From Thermoplasmatota archaeon (GTDB taxonomy: Archaea > Thermoplasmatota > JAQUQK01), in the NCBI GenBank assembly GCA_028716125.1, contig JAQUQK010000010.1, positions 1,531 to 19,161 on the forward strand: a stretch of 17,631 bases of DNA, read 5' to 3'. Positions 5,850 to 12,663 of this stretch are shown here, piece after piece. The position numbers and the translations under genes are program-made. Position 1 is the first letter of the stretch. Every line of letters starts with the position of its first letter. The notes beneath the pieces are model-generated. The model saw only the letters and a list, made by a program, of their open reading frames with translations, had not been told where the DNA came from and ran no database searches.

Positions 5850-6851
5850 CTACCACCTCACCGAATGGCATGCGATGAAGTGCCCCGGTTCGACTTCAAT
5901 CATATGTTCCGGTTCTTCTGTCTTGCATCTTTCGTCCGCATACTGGCATCTTGGCGCAAATCTGCAACCCTTTGGCGGATTGATGAGGTCGGGAGGGGCG
6001 CCGGGTATGAATTCAAGGCGATCAACCGGCTTGTGAAGCAATGGCGTAGCTGCAAGAAGTTTTTGCGTATATGGGTGCATTGGATTTTTGTAAACCTGCA
6101 TTCCGCTTCCCTTTTCAACGATTTTTCCGGCATACATTACGCACAGATCGTCGGCGATTTCCGCTTCTATGCTGAGGTCATGGGTAATGAATATGAAAGC
6201 GATTCCGGTCTTGCGCTTCAATTCCTTGAGCAGGTTCATTATCTGCGCCTGCACAACGACGTCAAGCGCGGTTGTGGGCTCGTCGCAGATTACAAGCGCA
6301 GGATTGAGCAGAAGGGCCATCGCAATAACGACGCGCTGCTTCATTCCGCCGGAAAGCTCATGCGGATATCTGTCCATTATTTCCGGCTTTAAGCCGACGG
6401 ATTCGAGCGCTTTTGATATTCGTTCAACGACTTCCGGTTCGTTGCCTTTCATTCCCATATGATATATGAATGGCTCGGTCATCTGGAATTTGACTGTGTA
6501 AACGGGATTGAGCGCATTCATCGCGCCTTGGAAAACCATCGACACTTTCTTCCATCTTATGTCCTTGCGCAGTTTTTCTTCTGGCAGTTTGAAAATGTCC
6601 ACGCCGTCCAAAGTGACTTTTCCGCTGACTATCTTGCCGGGCGCCGGAGGCATGTTCATTATCCCAAAGGCGACCGTCGATTTCCCTGAGCCGGATTCCC
6701 CTACAATCCCAAGAGACTGCCCGCAGCAAATTTCGAAACTTACACCGTCTACCGCCCTTACTGCGCCCCTTGAAGTGTAGAAATAAAGCTTCAAGTTCTC
6801 GACGCTCAATGCAACTTTTGGAGATGCGCCTCTTTCTTCCGCTTTTTTCAT
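5850..6851 (-). CDS. dppD: ABC transporter ATPase, DppD/OppD type
   Basis: This 333-aa ATPase pairs with DppF. Walker A is GESGSGKST (51-59), the Q-loop is Gln108 in VFQGAMNALNP, the signature is LSGGMKQR (166-173), Walker B is LVICDE (186-191) and the switch is His224 in THD. The GAMNALNP and GGMKQR variants are those of the D subunit. As in DppF, four C-terminal cysteines (296, 302, 309, 328) form a probable Fe-S site. The ATG at 6851 follows GGAGG (6863-6859), which lies within the final codons of dppC, so translation is coupled to that gene. An N-terminal extension of about 12 charged residues precedes the nucleotide-binding domain. Confident as to family; substrate open. Confidence 0.95.
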   Translation of the reverse strand: MKKAEERGASPKVALSVENLKLYFYTSRGAVRAVDGVSFEICCGQSLGIVGESGSGKSTVAFGIMNMPPAPGKIVSGKVTLDGVDIFKLPEEKLRKDIRWKKVSMVFQGAMNALNPVYTVKFQMTEPFIYHMGMKGNEPEVVERISKALESVGLKPEIMDRYPHELSGGMKQRVVIAMALLLNPALVICDEPTTALDVVVQAQIMNLLKELKRKTGIAFIFITHDLSIEAEIADDLCVMYAGKIVEKGSGMQVYKNPMHPYTQKLLAATPLLHKPVDRLEFIPGAPPDLINPPKGCRFAPRCQYADERCKTEEPEHMIEVEPGHFIACHSVRW

Positions 6852-6852
6852 T

Positions 6853-8313
6853 TCAGCGCCTCCTCATCTTTGGGTTGAGGATGGTGTCAAGGGCGCTTCC
6901 GATTAGTACAAAAGTCATAGACACTACCGCTATTGCAAGCCCGGGCGGGATTATCCACCACCACATTCCGGTAAGGGTGGCCGCGGCGTATGACGCATCG
7001 TGGAGTATCTGGCCCCACGTTGCGATTGTGGGATCGCCAAGTCCCAGGAACGATATGCCCGCTTCGATGAGAATCGCGCCCGGAACGAAAAGAGCCATCG
7101 ATGCGAACGAGTAGGGTGCCACTATCGGAATCATGTGCTTGAAAAGGATGCGCCAGCCGGATGCTCCAAGCGCATGCGCCGCCTCGATGTAAGTCTGCTC
7201 CTTGATCTGCAGCCCAAGGCTGCGGGCGACTTTGGCTACGCCAGTCCATCCGAAAGCGGCGATGAGGACGATTATTACCCATATACTAGGCTTCATGATT
7301 GCCGCAATCGCTATGAGTATCGGAAGCATCGGAAGCGAATATATGAATTCGTTGAAACGCTGCATTGTCTCGTCCTTCCATCCTCCAAGATATGCGCTGG
7401 TGATGCCGTACATTATCCCGACGCCAACTGCAATTACTGCGGATAACAGACCCACTATCAGGGCAACCGATGTGCCTCCTATGATTCCAGCAAATAAATC
7501 GCGCTTGAAATTATCGGTTCCAAGAACGCCGTAAACGCTTCCGGAGAGCAGCAGCCGGGATTCATTCACCTCATCCGAGGCGCCGCCCACTAGAAGCGTC
7601 ACGATGAATGTGTATTTTCCTGCGAGCGGCGAAGCTTCCTTTGAGATTAGAAGCCCCGGCTGGGCCTTGGAGAACAACGGCAGAAGAGGGTTTACAAATT
7701 CTATCTGCGTCCTGTTCAGGTTGTAGGCGCTTTCATATTTCTTGGCAAAATCCATCGCGGTTTTTCGGGCCTGCGGCGAACTTCCTATGACAAGACGGTC
7801 GTCCCTGCTGTAGTCTCCATACGAACTCATATTTGTGGGAAGATTCAGATATGTCTCGTAAATATAGACCCTCAGGCCGTCCGGCCTCTCAATGCTGAAA
7901 TTTAATTTGGGCGGATATTTTGCATCGTGGTAGTATGTGGAGATGTACACGATAAGATTGTTGGGTGGCTCATCGTATGCGTATGTGTAATTATATTGGA
8001 GCGTGCGGACGTTGCTTTCTATGTTTTCATAGTATCCGCGCAGGTTTTCATGGGGCATGTCCTTTTTGGCGGTGAGCCAGTTTGTCCATGCCGGCGGAGC
8101 GCTCCTTGGATTGTCCTGCCAATAATTTATGTCGCGCCATCTTGGCCCCGCTTCGGGAAAGTCGGTTAAATACGGCCCGACTGTTGCTACAAATATCAGA
8201 ATAAAAAGAAGAATGAGGCCGATAATGCCGATTTTTTGCCGCCTGAATTCCTTCCAGAAATCGGAGAGGCCTTCCCTTATGTCCGAAACGCGGATATCAT
8301 CGCCTCCCGCCAA
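6853..8313 (-). CDS. dppC: ABC transporter permease, DppC/OppC type, with a large extracytoplasmic insertion
   Basis: This is the second membrane subunit of the importer. At 486 aa it is about 190 residues longer than usual (near 300). TM1 is at about 28-48. Residues about 50-262 form a polar, Tyr/Asn-rich domain inserted between TM1 and the hallmark LGTDNFKRDLF (264-274). The normal permease core follows: hydrophobic helices at 278-305 and 325-355, the coupling-helix EAA motif beginning EAAHALGASG (377-386), SFLGLGDP (421-428), WGQIL, and the closing TM ending LDTILNPKMRRR. The insertion carries five N-x-S/T sequons (108, 138, 161, 200, 250) and none lie elsewhere in the protein, which agrees with an outside location. 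The start is a TTG at 8313, the first possible start after an in-frame TAA at 8319-8317; it overlaps dppB by 17 bases, so translational coupling is likely. Confidence 0.93.
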   Translation of the reverse strand: MAGGDDIRVSDIREGLSDFWKEFRRQKIGIIGLILLFILIFVATVGPYLTDFPEAGPRWRDINYWQDNPRSAPPAWTNWLTAKKDMPHENLRGYYENIESNVRTLQYNYTYAYDEPPNNLIVYISTYYHDAKYPPKLNFSIERPDGLRVYIYETYLNLPTNMSSYGDYSRDDRLVIGSSPQARKTAMDFAKKYESAYNLNRTQIEFVNPLLPLFSKAQPGLLISKEASPLAGKYTFIVTLLVGGASDEVNESRLLLSGSVYGVLGTDNFKRDLFAGIIGGTSVALIVGLLSAVIAVGVGIMYGITSAYLGGWKDETMQRFNEFIYSLPMLPILIAIAAIMKPSIWVIIVLIAAFGWTGVAKVARSLGLQIKEQTYIEAAHALGASGWRILFKHMIPIVAPYSFASMALFVPGAILIEAGISFLGLGDPTIATWGQILHDASYAAATLTGMWWWIIPPGLAIAVVSMTFVLIGSALDTILNPKMRRR

Positions 8314-9346
8314 CTTTTATTCTTGGGTCAAGCAGGCCGTATGTAAGGTCGAGCACGGCCATTGCAAAAACATACAGGAAAACCGTGACGAATGTATTGC
8401 CCATTAGGACGGGAGTGTCAAACTCCTCTATTGCCACCCAATACAATCTTCCCATTCCAGGCCAGTTGAAAACCGATTCGGTGATTATGGCCCCGCCCAG
8501 CGAGAGGAGTATCGTTGTGGTTATCATTGTTACGAGCGGTGGGGCGCTGGAGCGGAGCACATGCCCGTAAAGTACCTTTCTTTCCGGAACGCCTTTCGCA
8601 CGGGCAACGGTTATGTAATCTTCCTGCATTGTGCCTATCACGAGATTTCGTGTCGTGTACGCCCATGCGCCAAACGAGACCAATATAACTGTGATAAGCG
8701 GCATAGTCAAATGCCAGAGAAGATCAATCACGTACTCTATTCCGGTGGGAGGCGGCAGTGAAACAAGCCCACCCGAAGGGAATATGTTCAGGCTGTACGA
8801 AAAAATCAGAATCATTAGCATTCCCACCCACCACATCGGCAAGCTAGACGAGAGGATTGCGAATACCGATATTCCCTTGTCGAGGATGCTGCCTGACCGC
8901 TGGGCTGCTTTTATGCCAAGAAGTATCCCTATAGCTACAACGATTGTCTCGGCGGTTGTGAAAAGCAATATTGTCCTTGGAAGGGCTTCTAGCACGATGT
9001 CTTTTACTTCGTTGGAGCCCGATCTCGAACTCATTCGCAGGGATTTTCCAAAATCAAAAGTGAGTATGCTGGCAGTATATTTCATGATCCTCTCATAAAT
9101 GGGTTTGTCCAAATCATACTGAGAGTATAGATTATCGCGTATCCCTTGCCTGAACTGGGCTTTTTCGGTTTCGTTCAGCTGGGCATAGCCCCGATTCGTC
9201 CTCACTGCTGCAAGCACCTGCTCCTCGACTTGTGCCTTTAGTTCCCTATCCGAAACGGAACTAAATATGGTCGAAAGCACCAACACAGTCACCATAATAA
9301 GTAGCACCGCATTTATGAGCCTTGTTACCACGTATTTTGCATACAT
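8297..9346 (-). CDS. dppB: ABC transporter permease, DppB/OppB type
   Basis: This 349-aa integral membrane protein forms the channel with DppC. TM1 spans about 9-31. A mostly charged helical segment (33-90), somewhat longer than in bacterial relatives, leads to the hallmark FDFGKSLRM. Then come the helices from 125 to 232, the coupling region VARAKGVPERKVLYGHVLR (247-265), ESVFNWPGMGRL (290-301), and the terminal TM ending YGLLDPRIK. These DPR and PGMG motifs are diagnostic of the B subunit. The ATG at 9346 follows a GGGGAAGG-like purine run about 8-15 bases upstream. The gene is separated from the binding-protein gene by 54 bases that include T-rich tracts on the coding strand, and overlaps dppC at its end. 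Confidence 0.95.
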   Translation of the reverse strand: MYAKYVVTRLINAVLLIMVTVLVLSTIFSSVSDRELKAQVEEQVLAAVRTNRGYAQLNETEKAQFRQGIRDNLYSQYDLDKPIYERIMKYTASILTFDFGKSLRMSSRSGSNEVKDIVLEALPRTILLFTTAETIVVAIGILLGIKAAQRSGSILDKGISVFAILSSSLPMWWVGMLMILIFSYSLNIFPSGGLVSLPPPTGIEYVIDLLWHLTMPLITVILVSFGAWAYTTRNLVIGTMQEDYITVARAKGVPERKVLYGHVLRSSAPPLVTMITTTILLSLGGAIITESVFNWPGMGRLYWVAIEEFDTPVLMGNTFVTVFLYVFAMAVLDLTYGLLDPRIKVGGRR

Positions 9347-9369
9347 CTTGTGTCTGCCTTCCCCTTTAG

Positions 9370-9400
9370 GCGATAATAATGAAAAATAGAGAAAAAGAGA
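9370..9400 (-). terminator. T-rich tract between binding-protein and permease genes
   Basis: Immediately after the TGA of the binding-protein gene, the minus strand reads TCTCTTTTTCTCTATTTTTC and then ATTATTATCG. Archaeal polymerase can terminate at such oligo-T runs without a hairpin. With no promoter obvious in the remaining bases, partial termination is the likelier reading. It would leave more message for the binding protein than for the membrane subunits. Confidence 0.4.
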
Positions 9401-11638
9401 TCACTTTTTCTTGCGGAATGCCAAGACTGCTATTGCAACCATTGCAAAGACTCCAACGGAAGTGAATCCGGGTATGAATCCGGGCGGAGTTGGTGACGGA
9501 GGCTGTTCTGCGGTGAACTTTCTCAGTTCCAGGAACTGGTTCTGCGGGTTGTAACTATACACGTAGAACGGTCCGTTCGATATGCATGCGTTTCCCCTAT
9601 CGTCAATCCACTTTATCACTGCGTCGTATCTTGCCTTTGCCTCATCGGCAGTTATCTTTCCAGCAAGCTGCTTTGGTATGTATCCGCTGTCCCTCAGCGC
9701 TACCATCTTCGCCCTTATGTCGGCAACATGAGCGGTGGTGAGCATACTTATTCCGCCGTCTTCCTGGAAGATATACTCGCCTCCGGCGACCAGCTCGGCC
9801 ATCGTATCAAGAACTTCCCAAGGCAGCGCGGGGCACGCGAAGCCGACGCTTTGCAGCACCTGCTTGAAGAAGTCAGCGACAACAGCGTCGTCTGCGGGGA
9901 ATATATAGTTCACGTAGAATGCGATCTTTTCGTCGGACACTACTTCAACGCCGACTATCTTGTTCATTGTCTCCGCCGCATTCAGGCCGAAGCCGTCATC
10001 ATAGTATGTATCCGCATCCCCGTCCTGCGACGACCACTCCCACGCAAATCCGAGCGAATACAAGACGTCCGCCATTTTGACTGGCTGCTGGTCATGCCAG
10101 TTGCCGCTCTTTATGTCATAGATTATTTTCGTTGTGCATTTCTTATCCGATCCAACGGAATCCCAAGTATCTGCAGTAGTATTGTATTTCATCGCGGCCG
10201 AAGGAACAGACATGTCTCCTACCAAATCTTCGCCGTCGAAATGATAGTCCTTTGTAAGATTATATGGCGTGCTTACCACGGTAGGCACTCCGTCCGGGCT
10301 CGCAAACATGCCGTAGTCGGTTACTACGCGCCATATGTAATTTGTATATACATCTGTGAGTCCTTCTACAGGCTCAAACGTAGACATGAAAAGTGTGCCT
10401 GCTGACGAGAATTGTACCAGCCTCAAAACGTTATCCGGAGTTTTCATGTTTATTATAGACCATCTGGTCGCGAGTCCTGCTTCCCTGTCTGGTATTATGT
10501 TGGATACCCTGTCGTTAACGGCGTAGTATGCGGTGAGGTATACCACGAATATTCTGACAGATTCGTTGATGCCCTCGTCAATCGCCATCTTGTTGTAATC
10601 CCAGTACGCTTCTGACGTTTCCAGCTGTCCTGTCACGGCTTTTTTCGTTATCGTGTCCAATTCATCGTTCTGGTAGTTCCAGAATGTCGCGTCTCCGCCT
10701 CCCGGCATGTATCCGTACCACGGCGCATACATCTGTGCTATGCTGCCGTCGGGGTACTTCCAGGCATACATCGAAAGCCATCCGCCGGTGTAGAACGCGA
10801 AGTCGAAGCTCTTGGGGTCGCTTGACCATACTATCGGGCTGGTTGTTGATCTCGGGACGACGTGCTGTTCCATTTTCAGGCCTGTCTTCTCAAGCTGCTG
10901 GCATACGTATATGCCTATCTCTTTCCTTTCGTCTTCCGTTCTTATGAGTGCGGGCAGATAGAGATCTTCGCCATCGAATTTCCAGAATCCATCGGTTCCC
11001 TTGGCGAGCGTGTGCCCACTGCCTGCAAGTGCTAAAGCCGCCTTGGCCATCTCCGCATTGATAGTCGCTATGGCTCCAGTCTCGTCGCCAGCCGGCGTCA
11101 GGCCGTGCGATTCGACTACCGACTTGAAATACGGCTCATAAGAAGCTTCCGAATCCTTAACTGCGCAAAACATCGACCCGCCGTATCCGCCCAGTATTTC
11201 GTCAACGACTTTCTGCCTGTTGATGAGGAATTGCACCGCATATCTTATTTCTTTTATTGCGAAGGGATTGAAGAAAGTGCCTTCCCTGTGCCAGGTGGTG
11301 CTGCTTCCGACAGTAGTCACTAGATACGGGCTGTCTTCGTTGTGGACCGGGTTGAACTCTATTTCATCATAGCTTGCAAGCGTCATTACGGTCTGTATCT
11401 TGTCCCTTTCGTCGGGCGGAAGGCTTGCTAGCACGCTTCCCTTGGTGGTCCACATGAACGCGTCCGCTTTCCCTGCCGCAATATCGCCAAGTGCGGTTTC
11501 CTCGGATGTCCTTACTTCCCAGAATATCTTGTCTACGTATGGACCTTTCAAATATTCAGGCGTCTGTGCCTGAACCAAACTCGCAAAAACCATTCCACAC
11601 ATCAGGCCTACCAGCAATACCGCTATCAATTTTCTCAT
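9401..11638 (-). CDS. Family 5 extracellular solute-binding protein, long archaeal form, C-terminally anchored
   Basis: This is the receptor of the peptide/oligosaccharide-type importer. From ATG 11638 it is 745 aa. It has a signal peptide (basic MRK, hydrophobic to about 19, cleavage near VQAQ at 24-25), a long extracytoplasmic region, then a PPSPTPP linker and a C-terminal IPGF, hydrophobic helix and RKKK (722-745). That tail is a PGF-CTERM-like anchor of the kind handled by archaeosortase. Family 5 landmarks occur in rotated order: the DKI...GDIAAGKADAF and KEIRYAVQFLINR segments, normally in the second half, come first (36-142), while GNWHDQQPVKMADVLYS and ISNGPFYVYSYNP, normally early, come late (512-528, 686-698). 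GGTGA (11649-11645) precedes the ATG by 6 bases, favouring it over a GTG at 11647. Three sequons (358, 460, 486) suggest glycosylation. The solute is unknown. Confidence 0.9.
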   Translation of the reverse strand: MRKLIAVLLVGLMCGMVFASLVQAQTPEYLKGPYVDKIFWEVRTSEETALGDIAAGKADAFMWTTKGSVLASLPPDERDKIQTVMTLASYDEIEFNPVHNEDSPYLVTTVGSSTTWHREGTFFNPFAIKEIRYAVQFLINRQKVVDEILGGYGGSMFCAVKDSEASYEPYFKSVVESHGLTPAGDETGAIATINAEMAKAALALAGSGHTLAKGTDGFWKFDGEDLYLPALIRTEDERKEIGIYVCQQLEKTGLKMEQHVVPRSTTSPIVWSSDPKSFDFAFYTGGWLSMYAWKYPDGSIAQMYAPWYGYMPGGGDATFWNYQNDELDTITKKAVTGQLETSEAYWDYNKMAIDEGINESVRIFVVYLTAYYAVNDRVSNIIPDREAGLATRWSIINMKTPDNVLRLVQFSSAGTLFMSTFEPVEGLTDVYTNYIWRVVTDYGMFASPDGVPTVVSTPYNLTKDYHFDGEDLVGDMSVPSAAMKYNTTADTWDSVGSDKKCTTKIIYDIKSGNWHDQQPVKMADVLYSLGFAWEWSSQDGDADTYYDDGFGLNAAETMNKIVGVEVVSDEKIAFYVNYIFPADDAVVADFFKQVLQSVGFACPALPWEVLDTMAELVAGGEYIFQEDGGISMLTTAHVADIRAKMVALRDSGYIPKQLAGKITADEAKARYDAVIKWIDDRGNACISNGPFYVYSYNPQNQFLELRKFTAEQPPSPTPPGFIPGFTSVGVFAMVAIAVLAFRKKK

Positions 11639-11673
11639 ATCGTTCACCAGATGGATGCCACCACACCCAATGT

Positions 11674-11687
11674 CTGAATATTATCAG
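11674..11687. promoter_or_regulatory. Near-palindromic possible operator at the importer promoter
   Basis: CTGAATATTATCAG has perfect CTGA/TCAG ends and matches its reverse complement at 10 of 14 positions. It sits between the importer TATA box (11701-11694) and the expected transcript start near 11671, the usual place for an archaeal repressor site. Confidence 0.35.
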
Positions 11688-11693
11688 GAGTGG

Positions 11694-11701
11694 TATTTAT
11701 A
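11694..11701 (-). promoter_or_regulatory. TATA box for the ABC importer operon
   Basis: On the minus strand TATAAATA is a near-consensus archaeal TATA element. Usual spacing puts the start of transcription near 11671, leaving a leader of about 33 bases that contains the GGTGA ribosome site at 11649-11645. Confidence 0.6.
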
Positions 11702-11745
11702 CATTCGCAAACGCGCTTCCATTTACGCATTAGGTATAATCATAT

Positions 11746-11753
11746 CTTTAAAA
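11746..11753 (+). promoter_or_regulatory. Probable TATA box for the aldolase/phosphofructokinase operon
   Basis: CTTTAAAA is centred about 39 bases before ATG 11789, predicting a leader of about 13 bases that contains GGTGA (11780-11784). The alternative GGTATAAT at 11733-11740 is also plausible. Confidence 0.4.
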
Positions 11754-11788
11754 TTGCACTCGATACTGCCTTGTTCGCGGGTGAATTC

Positions 11789-12652
11789 ATGCTAACTACA
11801 AGCAAGGAGCTTCTTTTGAAGGCAAGGGCTGGCAGGTACGCAATAGGCGCCTTTAATGCAAACAACATGGAAATAGTACAGGCTATTGTCGAGACAGCAG
11901 AGGAGGAGAAATCCCCTGTGATAATCCAGGCAAGCCAGGGCGCCATAAAATACGCAGGGCTTGATGCGATCACAGCAATTGTGAAGAACGAGGCCGCGAA
12001 AGTCTCTATTCCAGTAGTTTTGCATCTTGACCACGGCCACGATTTCGAGCAGAACGTGAAGTGCCTGAGGTCAGGATTCACATCACTTATGTTCGACGGC
12101 TCCACTTTTCCCCTTGATGAAAACATCCGGCAGACAAAGCGCGTCGTAGACATGGCGCACGCGTGCGGGATACCCGTCGAGGCGGAGCTTGGCCAGATAG
12201 GAACTCTCGGCACGACCGACGAGCCCGGAGTCGCAATCGAGAAAATGAAGGAACTGATGACAAAGCCCGAAGAGGCAAAAGAGTTCACCCAGAAATCCGG
12301 AATAGACTCGCTTGCAATTGCAGTGGGAACAATCCATGGGTGCCAGGAAGAAATTGCGAAACTGGACATACCGCGCATCGAGAAGCTGCGCGACATCACC
12401 GGCCTTCCGCTTGTCCTTCACGGTGCATCAGGCGCATCCGACATCGAGGTCAAAAAGGCCATTGGCGCAGGCGTCTGCAAGATAAACATCGATACCAGAA
12501 TTCGCCAGGCGTTCACGCACGCAATGCGAGAAACGCTTGCCAAGAACCCGGAAGAAATCGACCCGCGCAAAGTCCTAGGCCCCGCAAAGCTCGCGGTAAA
12601 GGAAGTTGTTCGCGGCAGGATGAGGGCTTTTGGAAGCAGCGGAAAAGCATAA
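11789..12652 (+). CDS. fba: Class II (metal-dependent) fructose-bisphosphate aldolase
   Basis: This enzyme cleaves or forms fructose 1,6-bisphosphate from dihydroxyacetone phosphate and glyceraldehyde 3-phosphate, using Zn2+ or another divalent metal. It is 287 aa, the compact class II length. Visible landmarks are YAIGAFNANN (17-26), VLHLDHGHD (77-85) with catalytic Asp81 and metal-binding His82, EAELGQIGT (131-139) with acidic metal-site residues, VGTIHG with metal His183, VLHGASG with metal His211, and KINIDTRIR (231-239), the phosphate-binding end. Tagatose-bisphosphate aldolases of the same superfamily cannot be excluded by motif alone, but the adjacent phosphofructokinase supports fructose bisphosphate. 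ATG 11789 is chosen because GGTGA (11780-11784) precedes it; sequence upstream to 11690 is promoter. Archaea usually use class I or bifunctional FBP aldolase/phosphatase enzymes, so this bacterial-type gene suggests transfer. Confidence 0.93.
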   Translation: MLTTSKELLLKARAGRYAIGAFNANNMEIVQAIVETAEEEKSPVIIQASQGAIKYAGLDAITAIVKNEAAKVSIPVVLHLDHGHDFEQNVKCLRSGFTSLMFDGSTFPLDENIRQTKRVVDMAHACGIPVEAELGQIGTLGTTDEPGVAIEKMKELMTKPEEAKEFTQKSGIDSLAIAVGTIHGCQEEIAKLDIPRIEKLRDITGLPLVLHGASGASDIEVKKAIGAGVCKINIDTRIRQAFTHAMRETLAKNPEEIDPRKVLGPAKLAVKEVVRGRMRAFGSSGKA

Positions 12653-12663
12653 GGAGGAATCGG

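Noticed and set aside
5613..6392. 259-codon open frame antisense to dppF/dppD
   Set aside because: It crosses the gene junction of two clear ATPases, has no recognisable fold, and is an expected by-product of their codon usage.
9728..10405. 225-codon plus-strand frame inside the binding-protein gene
   Set aside because: It is antisense to a well-supported receptor gene and Cys/His/Arg-rich without motif order.
11690..11788. Upstream start for the aldolase
   Set aside because: The segment holds the divergent promoters; GGTGA precedes ATG 11789.
12163..12663. Long in-frame extension upstream of phosphofructokinase
   Set aside because: It overlaps the aldolase in another frame, has low-complexity Arg-rich content, and AGGAGG plus ATG 12664 gives the family's exact N-terminus.
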